In this document: in pieces, positions 1 to 8,801 of the stretch | Position numbering within the stretch: the stretch's first letter is position 1 | Layout of the letters: each line of letters begins with the position of its first letter | Assembly (NCBI RefSeq): GCF_012933385.1 | Contig: NZ_JABBPN010000003.1 | Location: forward strand, 186,001 to 250,000 | Length of the DNA stretch: 64,000 nucleotides | Source of the DNA: Paenibacillus lemnae | GTDB taxonomy: Bacteria; Bacillota; Bacilli; Paenibacillales; Paenibacillaceae | Reading direction: 5' to 3' | Position numbers and translations under genes: made by a program | Notes under the pieces: generated by a model | Seen by the model: only the letters and a program-made list of their open reading frames with translations | Told to the model about the DNA's origin: nothing | The model's database searches: none

Positions 1-470
1 AGATGCAGCAGCATACGATATATGGCTATGAGATGCTCAAACGTACACCTGAGATTTCGAGCGCGCAAGCTATGGCGGCGCTTCAACATCATGAACGTGA
101 AGATGGAAAAGGGTACCCTTTTAAATTAAGAAGTGAGGAGATTGACTTCTACAGCAAAATTGTAGCGGCAGCCGATGTGTTTCATGCCATGGTATCCAAA
201 AGACCCTATAAGAATCCAGCCCCGGTGTACCGAGTGCTTAAAGAAATGACCGAGCATGCGTATGGCATGCTTGATCCCCGGGTGACCTTGAAATTTGTAA
301 AGCGGATTATGGATATGATGATTGGCAATCAAGTGCTGCTTTCCAATGGGTGTTCGGGAAAAGTAATTATGATACATCCCCAGCATCCGATTCGCCCTCT
401 GATCCAGGTGAATGGTCATTATATTGATCTGGACAAGGAACGGGCCATTGAAATGATAGATTGGGCATAA
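1..470 (+). CDS. HD-GYP domain protein, C-terminal part (5' end outside window)
   Basis: The reading frame is already open at the window edge (codons in phase with base 3), so the N-terminus is missing. What remains is the second half of an HD-GYP domain: the HHExxDGxGYP signature is complete (HHEREDGKGYP) and is followed by the usual helix ADVFHAMVSKRPYK. Known HD-GYP proteins are metal-dependent phosphodiesterases that hydrolyse cyclic di-GMP. About 50 C-terminal residues after the domain form a short beta-rich tail of a kind often found in Paenibacillus/Bacillus HD-GYP proteins. Whether sensory domains precede it cannot be seen. The metal-binding HD residues lie upstream, so catalytic competence cannot be judged here. 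Confidence 0.9.
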   Translation, partial: MQQHTIYGYEMLKRTPEISSAQAMAALQHHEREDGKGYPFKLRSEEIDFYSKIVAAADVFHAMVSKRPYKNPAPVYRVLKEMTEHAYGMLDPRVTLKFVKRIMDMMIGNQVLLSNGCSGKVIMIHPQHPIRPLIQVNGHYIDLDKERAIEMIDWA

Positions 471-481
471 CCATATAAGAG

Positions 482-530
482 CAGGGACAGAGCGCAGACG
501 TTGTTTTTTGCGGGATGTCCCTGTTTATTT
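482..530 (+). terminator. Rho-independent terminator after the HD-GYP gene
   Basis: Arms CAGGGACA and TGTCCCTG close a loop that holds a second CGCA/TGCG pairing; TTTATTT follows. It ends about 20 bases before the next start codon, so that gene needs either read-through or a promoter inside this region. Confidence 0.65.
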
Positions 531-550
531 ATAGAAGAGGAGGGGTCAAA

Positions 551-1120
551 ATGAATGCATTTCGAGCGGTATCGTCATGGGTGTATGACAAGGTGAACTG
601 GAAATGGACTCTTGCAGCTGTTGCAATCTTCATCTGTTTCATGATTTTTGTACTGCCTCAGCAGGCAGAGAAGTCAGAGGGAGCCACGGGAAGCGGCGAG
701 TCTCCTGACTCCTCATTTGTGTATACGGCGGAGGATCTGTACCGGATCGCAGATATCTATGGAGAAGAGGGGCGGAAGGAATACATCCAGGCACGTTTTA
801 CGTTTGATATCGTATGGCCGCTCGTGTACTTGTTCTTTCTCTGTACGCTGTTGACCTCGCTGTACCGGTTTCTTCCCGAGCGGAGCCGGTGGCGGTTCAT
901 TCATCTGCTGCCCTTGGGCGGCTGGTTGTTTGATCTGCTGGAGAATCTCGGTGCATCCTTGGTGATGTACCGCTATCCGCAGCCTACTCCTGTTGTGGCC
1001 CAGCTAACCCCTGTCTTTACACTCTTGAAGTGGATGATGATCTACGGAAGCTTTGCGGCTGCAGGTATAGGGATCATTCTGCTTCTCATTCGAGCCGTTC
1101 GGGCCATAAAAACTCGTTAA
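551..1120 (+). CDS. Conserved membrane protein of unknown function
   Basis: A protein of 189 residues. The ATG at 551 is chosen because GAGGAGGGG lies 6 to 8 bases upstream; the frame is open 36 bases further up but without a good ribosome binding site. There is one membrane segment near residues 17-36, a polar extracytoplasmic stretch rich in Gly, Ser and Glu (about 38-85), then three more hydrophobic helices (about 88-107, 118-138 and 155-180) and a basic C-terminus. No enzyme motif is visible and I do not recognise a named family. Its stop codon overlaps the stop of the convergent aldo-keto reductase by three bases, so the two genes share no terminator. Confidence 0.7.
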   Translation: MNAFRAVSSWVYDKVNWKWTLAAVAIFICFMIFVLPQQAEKSEGATGSGESPDSSFVYTAEDLYRIADIYGEEGRKEYIQARFTFDIVWPLVYLFFLCTLLTSLYRFLPERSRWRFIHLLPLGGWLFDLLENLGASLVMYRYPQPTPVVAQLTPVFTLLKWMMIYGSFAAAGIGIILLLIRAVRAIKTR

Positions 1121-2091
1121 GACAAACGGTATGAAGCAAAGGGTTCGCTATTAATGAATGGACGGCTGATCTCATCCATTCTGGAGGCGAGCTCCTCGTC
1201 GAGTTCAAGATGCAGGCTCTCCAGATTGCTTTCCAGCTGAGCCGTGCTCGTAGCGCCGACAATGACGGTGGATACAGCCGGACGTTTGAAAAGCCAGGCC
1301 AGCGATAAGGCGCTCGGGGTATATCCATATTCGGCAGCCAGTTCACTGACCTGCTGGCCGAGCGTAAGATTTCGTTCCTGAAAAAATCGGGTGAAGTTCG
1401 GGTCCGTATCCGCTCTGGAGCCGGATGGAATGCTGCCGCTATCCTTGTATTTGCCGGTCAGGATACCACCGGCCAGCGGGAAATAAGGAATCAGGCCGAT
1501 GCCCTGGTCCAGACACAGGGGAACAAGCTCCCGTTCCGGCGTCCGGTCTGCCAAAGAGTAGCTGGTCTGTATAGAGGTATAGCGGATGTATCCTTTCAGA
1601 TCACTCAGTCCGAGTGCCTTCATCAGTTCCCATGCAGCATAGTTGGAAGCCCCGATATACCGAACTTTCCCTGAGGAAACCATGTCATCCAGGGTGCGCA
1701 GCGTTTCTTCCAGAGGTGTGTACGGGTCAAAGGTATGAATCTGATACAAATCGACATAGTCTGTCTGAAGCCGCTGCAGACTGCCTTCCAGCTCCTTCAT
1801 AAGATGGGAACGCGACGAACCCTGTTCGCCAGGCCCCTTTCCCCGCGGCAGTCCTGCCTTGGTCGTCAGCACAGCTTCATGCCGCCGGGCCTTCAAGGCT
1901 TCTCCAATAATTCGTTCCGATTCGGTTCCGGCATATATATTGGCGGTGTCTATGAAATTAATTCCATGGTCCAGCGCATGGTGGATAATTGCGGTTGAGG
2001 TTTCCTGATCCGCTCGTTTCCCAAAAGCATTCGTCCCGAGCCCCAGTTCCGAAACCTGCAGCCCGCTTGCGCCCAATCTGCGGTGCAACAT
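1117..2091 (-). CDS. Aldo/keto reductase
   Basis: A NADPH-dependent carbonyl reductase of the AKR superfamily, 324 residues, a full-length (beta/alpha)8 barrel. It begins with the usual RRLGASGLQVSELGLG. The catalytic tetrad can be read as Asp48 (FIDTA), Tyr53 (NIY), Lys78 (TTK) and His119 (QIH). The cofactor-binding end SxGATSTAQLESNL is present (VGATSTAQLESN). The start is placed at 2091 because AAGGAG sits 8 bases upstream; a longer frame to 2217 has no comparable site. The substrate is unknown; the family includes YhdN/IolS-type proteins. It is transcribed alone, divergent from the secreted coiled-coil protein and convergent with the membrane protein. A second AKR of another subgroup lies at 34659-35597. 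Confidence 0.9.
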   Translation of the reverse strand: MLHRRLGASGLQVSELGLGTNAFGKRADQETSTAIIHHALDHGINFIDTANIYAGTESERIIGEALKARRHEAVLTTKAGLPRGKGPGEQGSSRSHLMKELEGSLQRLQTDYVDLYQIHTFDPYTPLEETLRTLDDMVSSGKVRYIGASNYAAWELMKALGLSDLKGYIRYTSIQTSYSLADRTPERELVPLCLDQGIGLIPYFPLAGGILTGKYKDSGSIPSGSRADTDPNFTRFFQERNLTLGQQVSELAAEYGYTPSALSLAWLFKRPAVSTVIVGATSTAQLESNLESLHLELDEELASRMDEISRPFINSEPFASYRLS

Positions 2092-2238
2092 CGTCATCTC
2101 TCCTTTGTTAATCACTCTGTTAGCCATCCTAGTATACAGCTTGTCCTGCCCAGGCTTCAAACGAAGCCATCCAATTAAGCGGCTTAGCATACCCTTGAAA
2201 TAAAGCGAAATTTTCATCTCAATTTGTCATATTTTGGG

Positions 2239-2267
2239 TTGTTGATGCCAGCTTGCTCTGTTATGAT
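2239..2267 (+). promoter_or_regulatory. Sigma-A-type promoter
   Basis: TTGTTG (2239-2244), 17 bases, TATGAT (2262-2267), about 50 bases before the start at 2319. Four of six and five of six positions match the sigma-A consensus. Confidence 0.5.
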
Positions 2268-2318
2268 CTAGGAAATAAGTTCTAGTATAGATTTAACAGT
2301 GAAATGAGGTTGAATGAG

Positions 2319-2930
2319 ATGAACCGGAAAATGATATTATCCATGGCAGGATCATTATTGGTCGGTGTCGCAGCAGGGACAGGCATCATGATGAATGATC
2401 AGGCGTATGTGTCTATGAAGCAGGTTGTAAGCGGAAGCGGCACGAATAACTCCGTTGGGCAAATTGGTTTGAACATGGTCGATCTGTCCAGTATGGATAT
2501 TGAATCTGCGCTGATGGCTGTTCAGCAGGAGCGGTCAAATTTGCTGGATCAGCAGCTGCAGAATCAAATTGAGCAGATGCAGCAAGTCAATCAAAGTCTG
2601 GCCGAGCTAAACGACATTATTGGCCAGTTTAAAGGCTTGACCTCAGGGATTACAGAAGGCGGCTCCATTACGATTAGCGCTGATTTGGCAGCCCGCGTGG
2701 AGTCAAATGGCCTGGGAAACAAGGACAAGCTGGACTATTCCTTCCAGGAGGCCAACATCCTGATTACAGAAGCGAAGTCGCTGTCGGATGCCAAGTCAAA
2801 CAGTCAGCAGATGGACATGCTTCGCCTCCAATCGCTCAGCAACAAAAGAAACGAGGCTTTTGAAACCATGTCCAGCTTCATCAAGAAGATGCAGGATTCC
2901 AGAAGCAGCATCATCGGCAATATGAGATAA
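2319..2930 (+). CDS. Secreted or membrane-anchored coiled-coil protein, unknown function
   Basis: A protein of 203 residues. The N-terminus MNRKMILSMAGSLLVGVAAG is basic then hydrophobic: an uncleaved anchor or signal sequence. The ATG at 2304 is also possible, but GAGGTTG lies 8 bases before 2319. Residues about 60-110 are very rich in Gln, Glu and Leu with heptad spacing and probably form a coiled coil; residues 150-203 form another amphipathic helical stretch. The middle (about 115-140) is Gly/Ser/Thr rich. There are no cysteines. No family is recognised. The Gln-rich helical layout resembles surface or secretion-associated helical proteins, but that is only a shape comparison. It has its own promoter and a stem-loop follows. 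Confidence 0.65.
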   Translation: MNRKMILSMAGSLLVGVAAGTGIMMNDQAYVSMKQVVSGSGTNNSVGQIGLNMVDLSSMDIESALMAVQQERSNLLDQQLQNQIEQMQQVNQSLAELNDIIGQFKGLTSGITEGGSITISADLAARVESNGLGNKDKLDYSFQEANILITEAKSLSDAKSNSQQMDMLRLQSLSNKRNEAFETMSSFIKKMQDSRSSIIGNMR

Positions 2931-2988
2931 TCGTCACGTGACTTTAGTTCCAGATTCATACATAATAGAATGACATAAGAATACGAGA

Positions 2989-3016
2989 AAGAATCTGCCT
3001 TGTGGCGGGTTCTTTT
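2989..3016 (+). terminator. Stem-loop with T-run, directly upstream of the cNMP-PrsW gene
   Basis: Eleven-base arms AAGAATCTGCC and GGCGGGTTCTT (two G-U pairs in RNA), four-base loop, then TTTT. It ends 20 bases before the next ATG. It can terminate the upstream gene or act as an attenuator in the leader of the next. Confidence 0.5.
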
Positions 3017-3035
3017 GTCATTTGGGGAGATGTTC

Positions 3036-4997
3036 ATGTCAACGGCAGAATCGGCAGTACAGTTTTTGCAGGGACACCCTTTATTCCGGGGAGTGCCGGA
3101 GTCTGAGCTCTTGGCAGCGGCCGGATCAATGCATGAAGAGCGATTTGAGGCAGGAAGCTATCTGATAGAAGAGGGCAGCTACGGAAGCTCCTGTTATTTT
3201 ATCAAAAGCGGCGAGGTCCGCATTACTTCCAGGAATTTGATCGGTGACTCCGTAACCCTTGACCGGCTTGGCGAAGGTGCCTTGATTGGCGAGGTTGCTC
3301 TCTTTCTGGAGGAAAAAAGAACGTCCAGTGTTCAGGCGATCGGGGGCGTAACCGCGCTTCGGCTGGAACAAAATGCATTCAGCAGGCTGGCGGCGGCCAG
3401 CCCGATGTTCCATGAAAGCTTGTCCTTCTCGGCTCGAATCCGGACGATGCATGCGATGCTCAGCAAAGCATCCATATGGGCAGCGATCCCGAATGCCGAG
3501 CTGCGGGGACTTGCCGAAGTAACGGTGAGGCGCAAGGTGTACAAGGATGACACCATCCTGGAAGAAGGCGTCAAATCAGACCGCTTCTACATGATTTCAG
3601 AGGGTCGGTTTGAAGTCCGAAGCGGCAGGAGAAAGAAGCAGATCTTCAAAGCCGGAGATTATTTTGGTGAAATGGATCTGCTTACCGGTGAGGCGCATAC
3701 GGGCACCGTGAAAGCGCTGGAAAGCGGCGAGCTGATGGTCATGGGCCGTGATGAGTTTCATTTCGTCCTGCAGCAGTATGAGCCGGTACGCCGCCAGTTC
3801 TATGAGGTGCTGGATATCCGGAGGCCGGATTTGCTGACACCGGAGGTGCAGGCCAAGCTGCATTTCTCGGCCGAAGAGAGCAGCAGCGGGGGCGCGTCTC
3901 ACCCAACAGGCGTCTCAGAAGCTGCGGCTGCTGTGACAGATGGTGCGGCTGAGAGTGCTTCGGAGCAAAGCCGCACCGCTGCGGTATCTAACGCAGCACC
4001 AGCTAGAGATCGCTGGATGGATATCGTGCTGTGGCTTGGTGGATTGTTTGTACTCTTTACAATTCTTGCAGTCTGGATCCGGCAGCCGGTCTGGATCTTC
4101 GGCGCACTGCTGACGGGCGGATTTCTAGGCCCGGTCACCTTTGTTGCTTATATTCGCGGATCCCAGCTATTAGGGTTTCGGCCTGCCCGGCTGGCTCTGG
4201 TGTTTGGCGTTTCTGCACTGACGACAGTGCCGGGTGCCTGGGTACTGGAACGATACTTGCTGCAGGATCCCGGATTATCAGGAACAGCGGCTTCGACATG
4301 GAGAATGGTTCTGACCATTGCCGTGGTTGAAGAAATCCTGAAACTGGCGGTGTGTCTAGTATTTCTACGTGGACGCACGGGACGCTTTTTGATGGACGCG
4401 ATCGTATTCGGGGCTGCGGCTGGCATGGGATTTGCTGCTCTGGAAAGCATATTGTACGGCTGGACCTATCTGCAGCAGGGGGCTGCACCGGGCATGCTTG
4501 CCGTATTATGGGTACGTGCGCTGCTCTCTCCTTTTGGACACGGGACGTGGACCGCCATTGCTGCAGCAGGCATCTGGTACGGAATGAGCCGGCGGGGGGA
4601 CAAACAGGAGACTAGCGGATCGGGCCGCGGGAAGCTTGTGCTTGTTATGCTTGGCATCCTGCTGAGCATTCTGCTTCATTCGGTCTGGAACTACCCCTAT
4701 GCTAACGGCGGCGGCAAGTTAATCGGGATGGTCAGTGTGGGTGTTGCGGGGATTGCACTGCTCTACCTGCTGCTTCGGATTGGAGCGAAAGAGGAGATTG
4801 AGCGTCTGGGTGCGGTAAACCCTGAACGGCATACGGAACACCGGCTGCAGGACACGGTTGGGAATCAGCCCGCGGAAGGAACCTCCACCTCCAACGCATC
4901 AGGCAAAAGTCTGGTCTGCGACAGCTGCCGGACGGTATCCCCGCCAGCTTCAAGGTATTGCGCAAGATGCGGACAAGCACTTCAGTTGAAGCGATAA
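3036..4997 (+). CDS. Two cyclic-nucleotide-binding domains fused to a PrsW-type intramembrane protease and a C-terminal zinc ribbon
   Basis: A protein of 653 residues; GGGGAGA precedes the ATG. Residues about 10-125 and 135-260 are CAP-type cNMP-binding folds. The first keeps a phosphate-binding cassette (IGEVALF...KRTSSV, Arg95); the second (FGEMDLLTGEAHTGTV) has His where Arg is usual, so it may not bind ligand. An Ala/Ser-rich linker (280-325) leads to about eight membrane helices. This part carries PrsW/CPBP-like glutamates: Glu432-Glu433 (VVEEILK), Glu470 (FAALES), His502 (SPFGHG) and His548 (LLHSVWNY). The tail has a zinc ribbon, CxxC-x11-CxxC (Cys628, 631, 642, 645). PrsW in Bacillus cleaves anti-sigma factors. 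Ligand-controlled proteolysis is an inference; the partner is not visible nearby. Confidence 0.85.
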   Translation: MSTAESAVQFLQGHPLFRGVPESELLAAAGSMHEERFEAGSYLIEEGSYGSSCYFIKSGEVRITSRNLIGDSVTLDRLGEGALIGEVALFLEEKRTSSVQAIGGVTALRLEQNAFSRLAAASPMFHESLSFSARIRTMHAMLSKASIWAAIPNAELRGLAEVTVRRKVYKDDTILEEGVKSDRFYMISEGRFEVRSGRRKKQIFKAGDYFGEMDLLTGEAHTGTVKALESGELMVMGRDEFHFVLQQYEPVRRQFYEVLDIRRPDLLTPEVQAKLHFSAEESSSGGASHPTGVSEAAAAVTDGAAESASEQSRTAAVSNAAPARDRWMDIVLWLGGLFVLFTILAVWIRQPVWIFGALLTGGFLGPVTFVAYIRGSQLLGFRPARLALVFGVSALTTVPGAWVLERYLLQDPGLSGTAASTWRMVLTIAVVEEILKLAVCLVFLRGRTGRFLMDAIVFGAAAGMGFAALESILYGWTYLQQGAAPGMLAVLWVRALLSPFGHGTWTAIAAAGIWYGMSRRGDKQETSGSGRGKLVLVMLGILLSILLHSVWNYPYANGGGKLIGMVSVGVAGIALLYLLLRIGAKEEIERLGAVNPERHTEHRLQDTVGNQPAEGTSTSNASGKSLVCDSCRTVSPPASRYCARCGQALQLKR

Positions 4998-5006
4998 ACT
5001 GCCAGC

Positions 5007-5042
5007 AAAAAAGACGGGTGCCCTGTTTCCGAGGCACCCGTC
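5007..5042 (-). terminator. Terminator of the DUF4127 gene
   Basis: Perfect ten-base arms GACGGGTGCC and GGCACCCGTC with a six-base T-run on the minus strand (A-run at 5007-5012). It lies between two convergent genes and can serve both, but the T-run fits the minus strand. Confidence 0.85.
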
Positions 5043-5087
5043 TCACGTTATGAAAGCTGCGATTAAATCTAACCGCAGCAAATTGAG

Positions 5088-6839
5088 TCAGGATTGATGA
5101 ACTTCATTCAGGACTACGCTTGGCTGAAGTGTAATCTCAAACGCCCGGTGCCAGGTGAATTCCACGCCGTCTTCTGGCAGAGAAACACTTGTATACTCCG
5201 CATAGGTCCAGCGGCCGCCACACATGGAAAGTACATTCCGGGAAGGGTTTGTACTGCCGATTCCAAAAGCGTTTCGAGCCGCTAAAGCGGCGCAATGCAG
5301 CTGCATCTGCTCCTGGAGCATCTGAGTCAGATGAACGTAGTCCTCCTCCGTGTTAAACAACAACATATGTCCGTCTGCATAAGGGATGTTGGTATAGAGC
5401 GCACGGGCCCGGGAGTATTCCCGAATCACGGCAATAGTGATCTTTTTGTAGGCATAATCCTTAAGGAAACGCTTGAATAACAGAGAGCCATGACTCTGGA
5501 CCGCACTTTTCCTGCTGGAATCCTCTTGTTCAGAGGTTACAAAAGCATACCGGGCCTGTGCCATGCCTAGCGCGATGCCGATTTTGTTGCCGGCCGTGTT
5601 CCAGGCACTGTATCCCAGCAGCTGCCCTGCTGCCGGCGTATCCAGCAGCGCTTCGGCCACCTCCGGACGGGCTGCGCCTCCGCCTGTAAAGTCGATGACT
5701 ACGCTGGGCACCTCGTCTGCAGCGTTGTTCTGAAGCTGCTGTATGGCGGCCGAAATACCTTCCGGCCCGGTTACTGCGATGATCTGCACTTCCGGCTTTT
5801 TCGAAGCGAAGGAACTGGAAGCACCTGAATCTACATCATCCACCAGCTGTCCACGTACGATCTCGACATGATAACGGATATTGTCGTGTACACTCATATA
5901 TTCATAAGGATTGATAATACTGCAGCCATCCGGTCCGAAATATTGGACAGCATAATGTCGTTTATGGAAACTGCTTGATAACTGACACGCCATGCGTGCC
6001 ATCAGGGAATGCCCGAGTCCGTCTGCATCCGGAAGGATGATGACCCGCTCCGGCTGCTGTCCATCCTCGCCTTCCAGGTTTTCGTTGATGTAATTTTCGA
6101 TAAAAATAATTTCGTTTGCCTGGACGCCCTGGGTAGACGAATCATCTACACCAATCGCCAGAAAATCGATGAAGCCAAGACGGCATAGCTGATGCAGCAG
6201 ATAGACATTGGACTTGAACTTATGGCGTCTGGCCTCATAATATTCTTCTTTGTTAAACGTATGACTGTCTGGATAAGGAGTGCCGTCCGGTTTCAGATCA
6301 TATCCTGACAAAATATCTTCCAGTCTTGAGAACGGCTTCCTCGGTTGTTTCATGAGATTTCGGGATTCATCATAGGCATCCTGAAATACCCCGTCCACGT
6401 AGGTCGTGGTCGCCAGCCGCATGATCGTATCCAGTACATATACCGGCTTGTGCGGGTAACGCTCTTTTACGGTCCTGATCACATCCAGCAGGTGTGTGAC
6501 TTCAGGATCATAATCAGGGTAATTGCCGCTGCCGCTGGGGCGCAGGCGGCGGCTGCCTATCAAGCCGCCGTAGGCCAGCATATCGGATGAGATGATGAAG
6601 CCGTCAGCGCTGTCGGCCAGCTCTTCAATAAACCGCCGTATAGCCGCCGTATCCCCGACATGAGGGCATGAGGTGCTCATCAGCGTATCTCCCTCTGATG
6701 TCTTATGGGAATCCATCCGATTTTTTATATACTCATCATCCGGGGTGATCACCTCTAAGCCGGCAGAACGCCCCAAAATAATGACATCGTCCAGATTGAC
6801 CGGACGGTCGTCGAGCGGTACATACAGCACTTTTTTCAT
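5088..6839 (-). CDS. DUF4127 family protein
   Basis: A protein of 583 residues beginning MKKVLYVPLDDRPVNLDDV, the characteristic start of DUF4127 proteins. The start is set at 6839 because AAGGAG lies 10 bases upstream; the frame runs on to 6968 without support. Typical family features follow: conserved DGFIISSDMLAYGGLIGSR, an IGVDDSSTQGVQANE stretch and an ILPDADG segment. There is no signal peptide, so the protein is probably cytoplasmic. The family's biochemical role is not established to my knowledge; acidic clusters such as DDRPVN and DDSS could bind metal or sugar, which is inference. It is a single-gene unit with its own terminator, divergent from the thiamine riboswitch operon. Confidence 0.85.
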   Translation of the reverse strand: MKKVLYVPLDDRPVNLDDVIILGRSAGLEVITPDDEYIKNRMDSHKTSEGDTLMSTSCPHVGDTAAIRRFIEELADSADGFIISSDMLAYGGLIGSRRLRPSGSGNYPDYDPEVTHLLDVIRTVKERYPHKPVYVLDTIMRLATTTYVDGVFQDAYDESRNLMKQPRKPFSRLEDILSGYDLKPDGTPYPDSHTFNKEEYYEARRHKFKSNVYLLHQLCRLGFIDFLAIGVDDSSTQGVQANEIIFIENYINENLEGEDGQQPERVIILPDADGLGHSLMARMACQLSSSFHKRHYAVQYFGPDGCSIINPYEYMSVHDNIRYHVEIVRGQLVDDVDSGASSSFASKKPEVQIIAVTGPEGISAAIQQLQNNAADEVPSVVIDFTGGGAARPEVAEALLDTPAAGQLLGYSAWNTAGNKIGIALGMAQARYAFVTSEQEDSSRKSAVQSHGSLLFKRFLKDYAYKKITIAVIREYSRARALYTNIPYADGHMLLFNTEEDYVHLTQMLQEQMQLHCAALAARNAFGIGSTNPSRNVLSMCGGRWTYAEYTSVSLPEDGVEFTWHRAFEITLQPSVVLNEVHQS

Positions 6840-6980
6840 GGATAACAACTCCTTACAGATTCGCTTCAGCTTATTTTCACATGCTAACTCGTAAATGGCA
6901 AAGGACGATTTATTTAAAATGCATAACCGTTTGACAGAATCTTCAAACCTATGTACAGTTATAGGCAAAAGAATAGGAAG

Positions 6981-7069
6981 TCCACTAGGGGAGCCGTATG
7001 CGGCTGAGACAGGAGTATATCCTGGACCCTTTGAACCTGATCTAGTTCATACTAGCGTAGGAAAGTGGA
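6981..7069 (+). ncRNA. TPP riboswitch (THI element)
   Basis: A thiamine pyrophosphate aptamer. Closing stem TCCACT/AGTGGA (6981-6986 with 7064-7069), the conserved GGGGAGCC and CTGAGA segment, then GACCCTTTGAACCTGATCTAG and the TACTAGCGTAGG part of the second arm are all present. It precedes tenA-thiD, and a strong terminator 65 bases on forms the expression platform. Ligand binding should therefore stop transcription. Confidence 0.96.
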
Positions 7070-7134
7070 GCCGGCCGTCATGACTGCTGTTTCATTATTA
7101 TTTTCAATGCAGCAGCTACAACCACAAGGACACC

Positions 7135-7167
7135 AGCCGCTCCCGCTTACGGGGGCGGCTTTTTTTG
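7135..7167 (+). terminator. Terminator of the TPP riboswitch expression platform
   Basis: AGCCGCTCCCG and CGGGGGCGGCT form an eleven-base stem with a four-base loop followed by seven T. It sits between the aptamer and the tenA start, as expected of a transcription-terminating riboswitch. Confidence 0.9.
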
Positions 7168-7251
7168 CGCGTCTTCCAGTAAGGCGACACCGTGATTTAA
7201 CGAACAGAGAAGGACTTCCTGCTTTTTATTCATGCTGGAGGTGGAAGGAAT

Positions 7252-7977
7252 ATGAATTTTACACAGGAGCTCCGTCACAAGGCGGACGGTATTTTTCAGG
7301 CGATTTTTGATCATCCCTTTGTGCGGGGAATTGCAGAAGGGAACCTGGAACGGGAACAGTTGATGCACTATGTGAAGCAGGATTTTGAATATTTGAATGC
7401 CTTCATGCGCATTTACGGGATTGCGATTTCAAAGAGCGGCTCACGGGAAGAAATTGCTCTGTTTAACGAGCAGATTTCTTTCGTACTGCACAGCGAGGTT
7501 CATCCGCATAACAATTTTTGTGAGGTGGCCGGCGTTACTTATGAAGAGATGCAGGGCTATGCATTAGCTCCGTCTGCGCATCATTACATCCGGCATATGC
7601 TGACCGTAGCCCACGAAGGCAGCCTGGGTGAAATCATGGCGGTGCTGCTGCCGTGTCCATGGACATACGTGGAGATCGGCCAGAAGCTGCTGGACGAGGT
7701 CAAGCCGGGCCCGGACCATCCGTTTCATGACTGGATTACCTTTTATGGAAACCGTGCCGAAGGAATCACCTCAAAGCTGTGTCAGCGGGTGGATGCCTGG
7801 GCGCTTGGGGCAGCGGATGCGGAAAAGGAGCGCATGACGGAACATTTTCTCCTCAGCTGCCAGCTGGAGTATATGTTCTGGGATATGGCCTACCGTCTGG
7901 AAGATTGGCCGGTCCAGAAGCCTGCCGCTGAAGTGGTGCTGGAGGCCGGCGCTGCCGCTGCGGGGTCAGCAACATGA
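7252..7977 (+). CDS. tenA: Aminopyrimidine aminohydrolase / thiaminase II TenA
   Basis: TenA salvages thiamine breakdown products by hydrolysing the amino group of aminomethylpyrimidine to give HMP. The 241-residue protein is all-helical and full length. The catalytic cysteine is Cys135 (LLPCPWTY), the same number as in Bacillus subtilis TenA; Asp44 (KQDF) and Glu206 (QLEYMFWD) are the other active-site acids. The start has GGAGGTGGAAGG upstream. The last 20 residues after the TenA fold are Ala-rich and probably disordered. It is the first gene behind the TPP riboswitch and overlaps thiD by four bases, so the two are translationally coupled and repressed by TPP. Confidence 0.95.
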   Translation: MNFTQELRHKADGIFQAIFDHPFVRGIAEGNLEREQLMHYVKQDFEYLNAFMRIYGIAISKSGSREEIALFNEQISFVLHSEVHPHNNFCEVAGVTYEEMQGYALAPSAHHYIRHMLTVAHEGSLGEIMAVLLPCPWTYVEIGQKLLDEVKPGPDHPFHDWITFYGNRAEGITSKLCQRVDAWALGAADAEKERMTEHFLLSCQLEYMFWDMAYRLEDWPVQKPAAEVVLEAGAAAAGSAT

Positions 7978-8801
7978 GCGTAGCAGTCATTCCCCGGGCG
8001 CTTACCATTGCAGGCTCTGACAGCGGAGGAGGTGCAGGTATCCAGGCTGATCTGAAAACTTTTCAGGAGCTCGGCGTGTACGGCATGTCAGCTCTGACGG
8101 CTGTGACGGCCCAGAACACCCTGGGCGTCCAGGGTGTTTATCCGCTCAGTGCGGAAGCCGCAGCGGCCCAGATTGAATCGGTAGGCTGCGATCTGGGGGT
8201 GCATGCCTTGAAGACAGGCATGCTGTTCAACGCCGATATTATCAGTGCCGTAGCGGACAAGATCAGCAGCTTTGGGTGGAAGAATGTCGTGGTCGATCCC
8301 GTCATGATCGCCAAGGGCGGTGCGGATCTGCTGCAGGCCGAAGCGGTTACAGCGTTGAAGCGGGATCTTCTTCCGCTGGCCCTGATTGTCACGCCGAACC
8401 TCCCGGAAGCGGAGGTGCTGGCCGGCATGTCGATCTACAGTATGGAGGACCGGAGGGAGGCAGCGAAACGCATTCATGACATGGGCTCAGATTTCGTCGT
8501 GATCAAGGGAGGTCATGAGGAGAAGGAAGGAGACCAGATCACGGATTTGATTTATGACGGCAGGGTATTCACCAAGCTGCTGGGTCGGCGGGTCGAGACG
8601 GTACATACCCACGGAACAGGCTGCACGTTCTCGGCAGCCATTACGGCCGGGCTGGCCAAAGGAATGTCAGAGATGGCGGCCATTACAGAAGGCAGAGCCT
8701 TCATTCAGGCAGCCATCGAAGACAGCCTGGGTCTGGGTCAGGGACATGGTCCGACCAATCACTGGGCATACGGCAGACGGCGCCAGGCTGTGACTCAGTG
8801 A
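7974..8801 (+). CDS. thiD: Hydroxymethylpyrimidine/phosphomethylpyrimidine kinase ThiD
   Basis: A ribokinase-family kinase that phosphorylates HMP and then HMP-phosphate for thiamine synthesis. Its 275 residues are the normal length. It shows the substrate-binding start [18 protein letters not shown], the DPVM segment, the VVIKGGH strand and the anion hole [12 protein letters not shown] with Cys217. The start codon overlaps the tenA stop (ATGA). Because TenA makes HMP and ThiD phosphorylates it, this pair forms a pyrimidine salvage unit; the thiazole branch and thiE are not in the window. Some Bacillus ThiD homologues act mainly on pyridoxal (PdxK), but the riboswitch context favours the thiamine role. 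Confidence 0.95.
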   Translation: MSVAVIPRALTIAGSDSGGGAGIQADLKTFQELGVYGMSALTAVTAQNTLGVQGVYPLSAEAAAAQIESVGCDLGVHALKTGMLFNADIISAVADKISSFGWKNVVVDPVMIAKGGADLLQAEAVTALKRDLLPLALIVTPNLPEAEVLAGMSIYSMEDRREAAKRIHDMGSDFVVIKGGHEEKEGDQITDLIYDGRVFTKLLGRRVETVHTHGTGCTFSAAITAGLAKGMSEMAAITEGRAFIQAAIEDSLGLGQGHGPTNHWAYGRRRQAVTQ

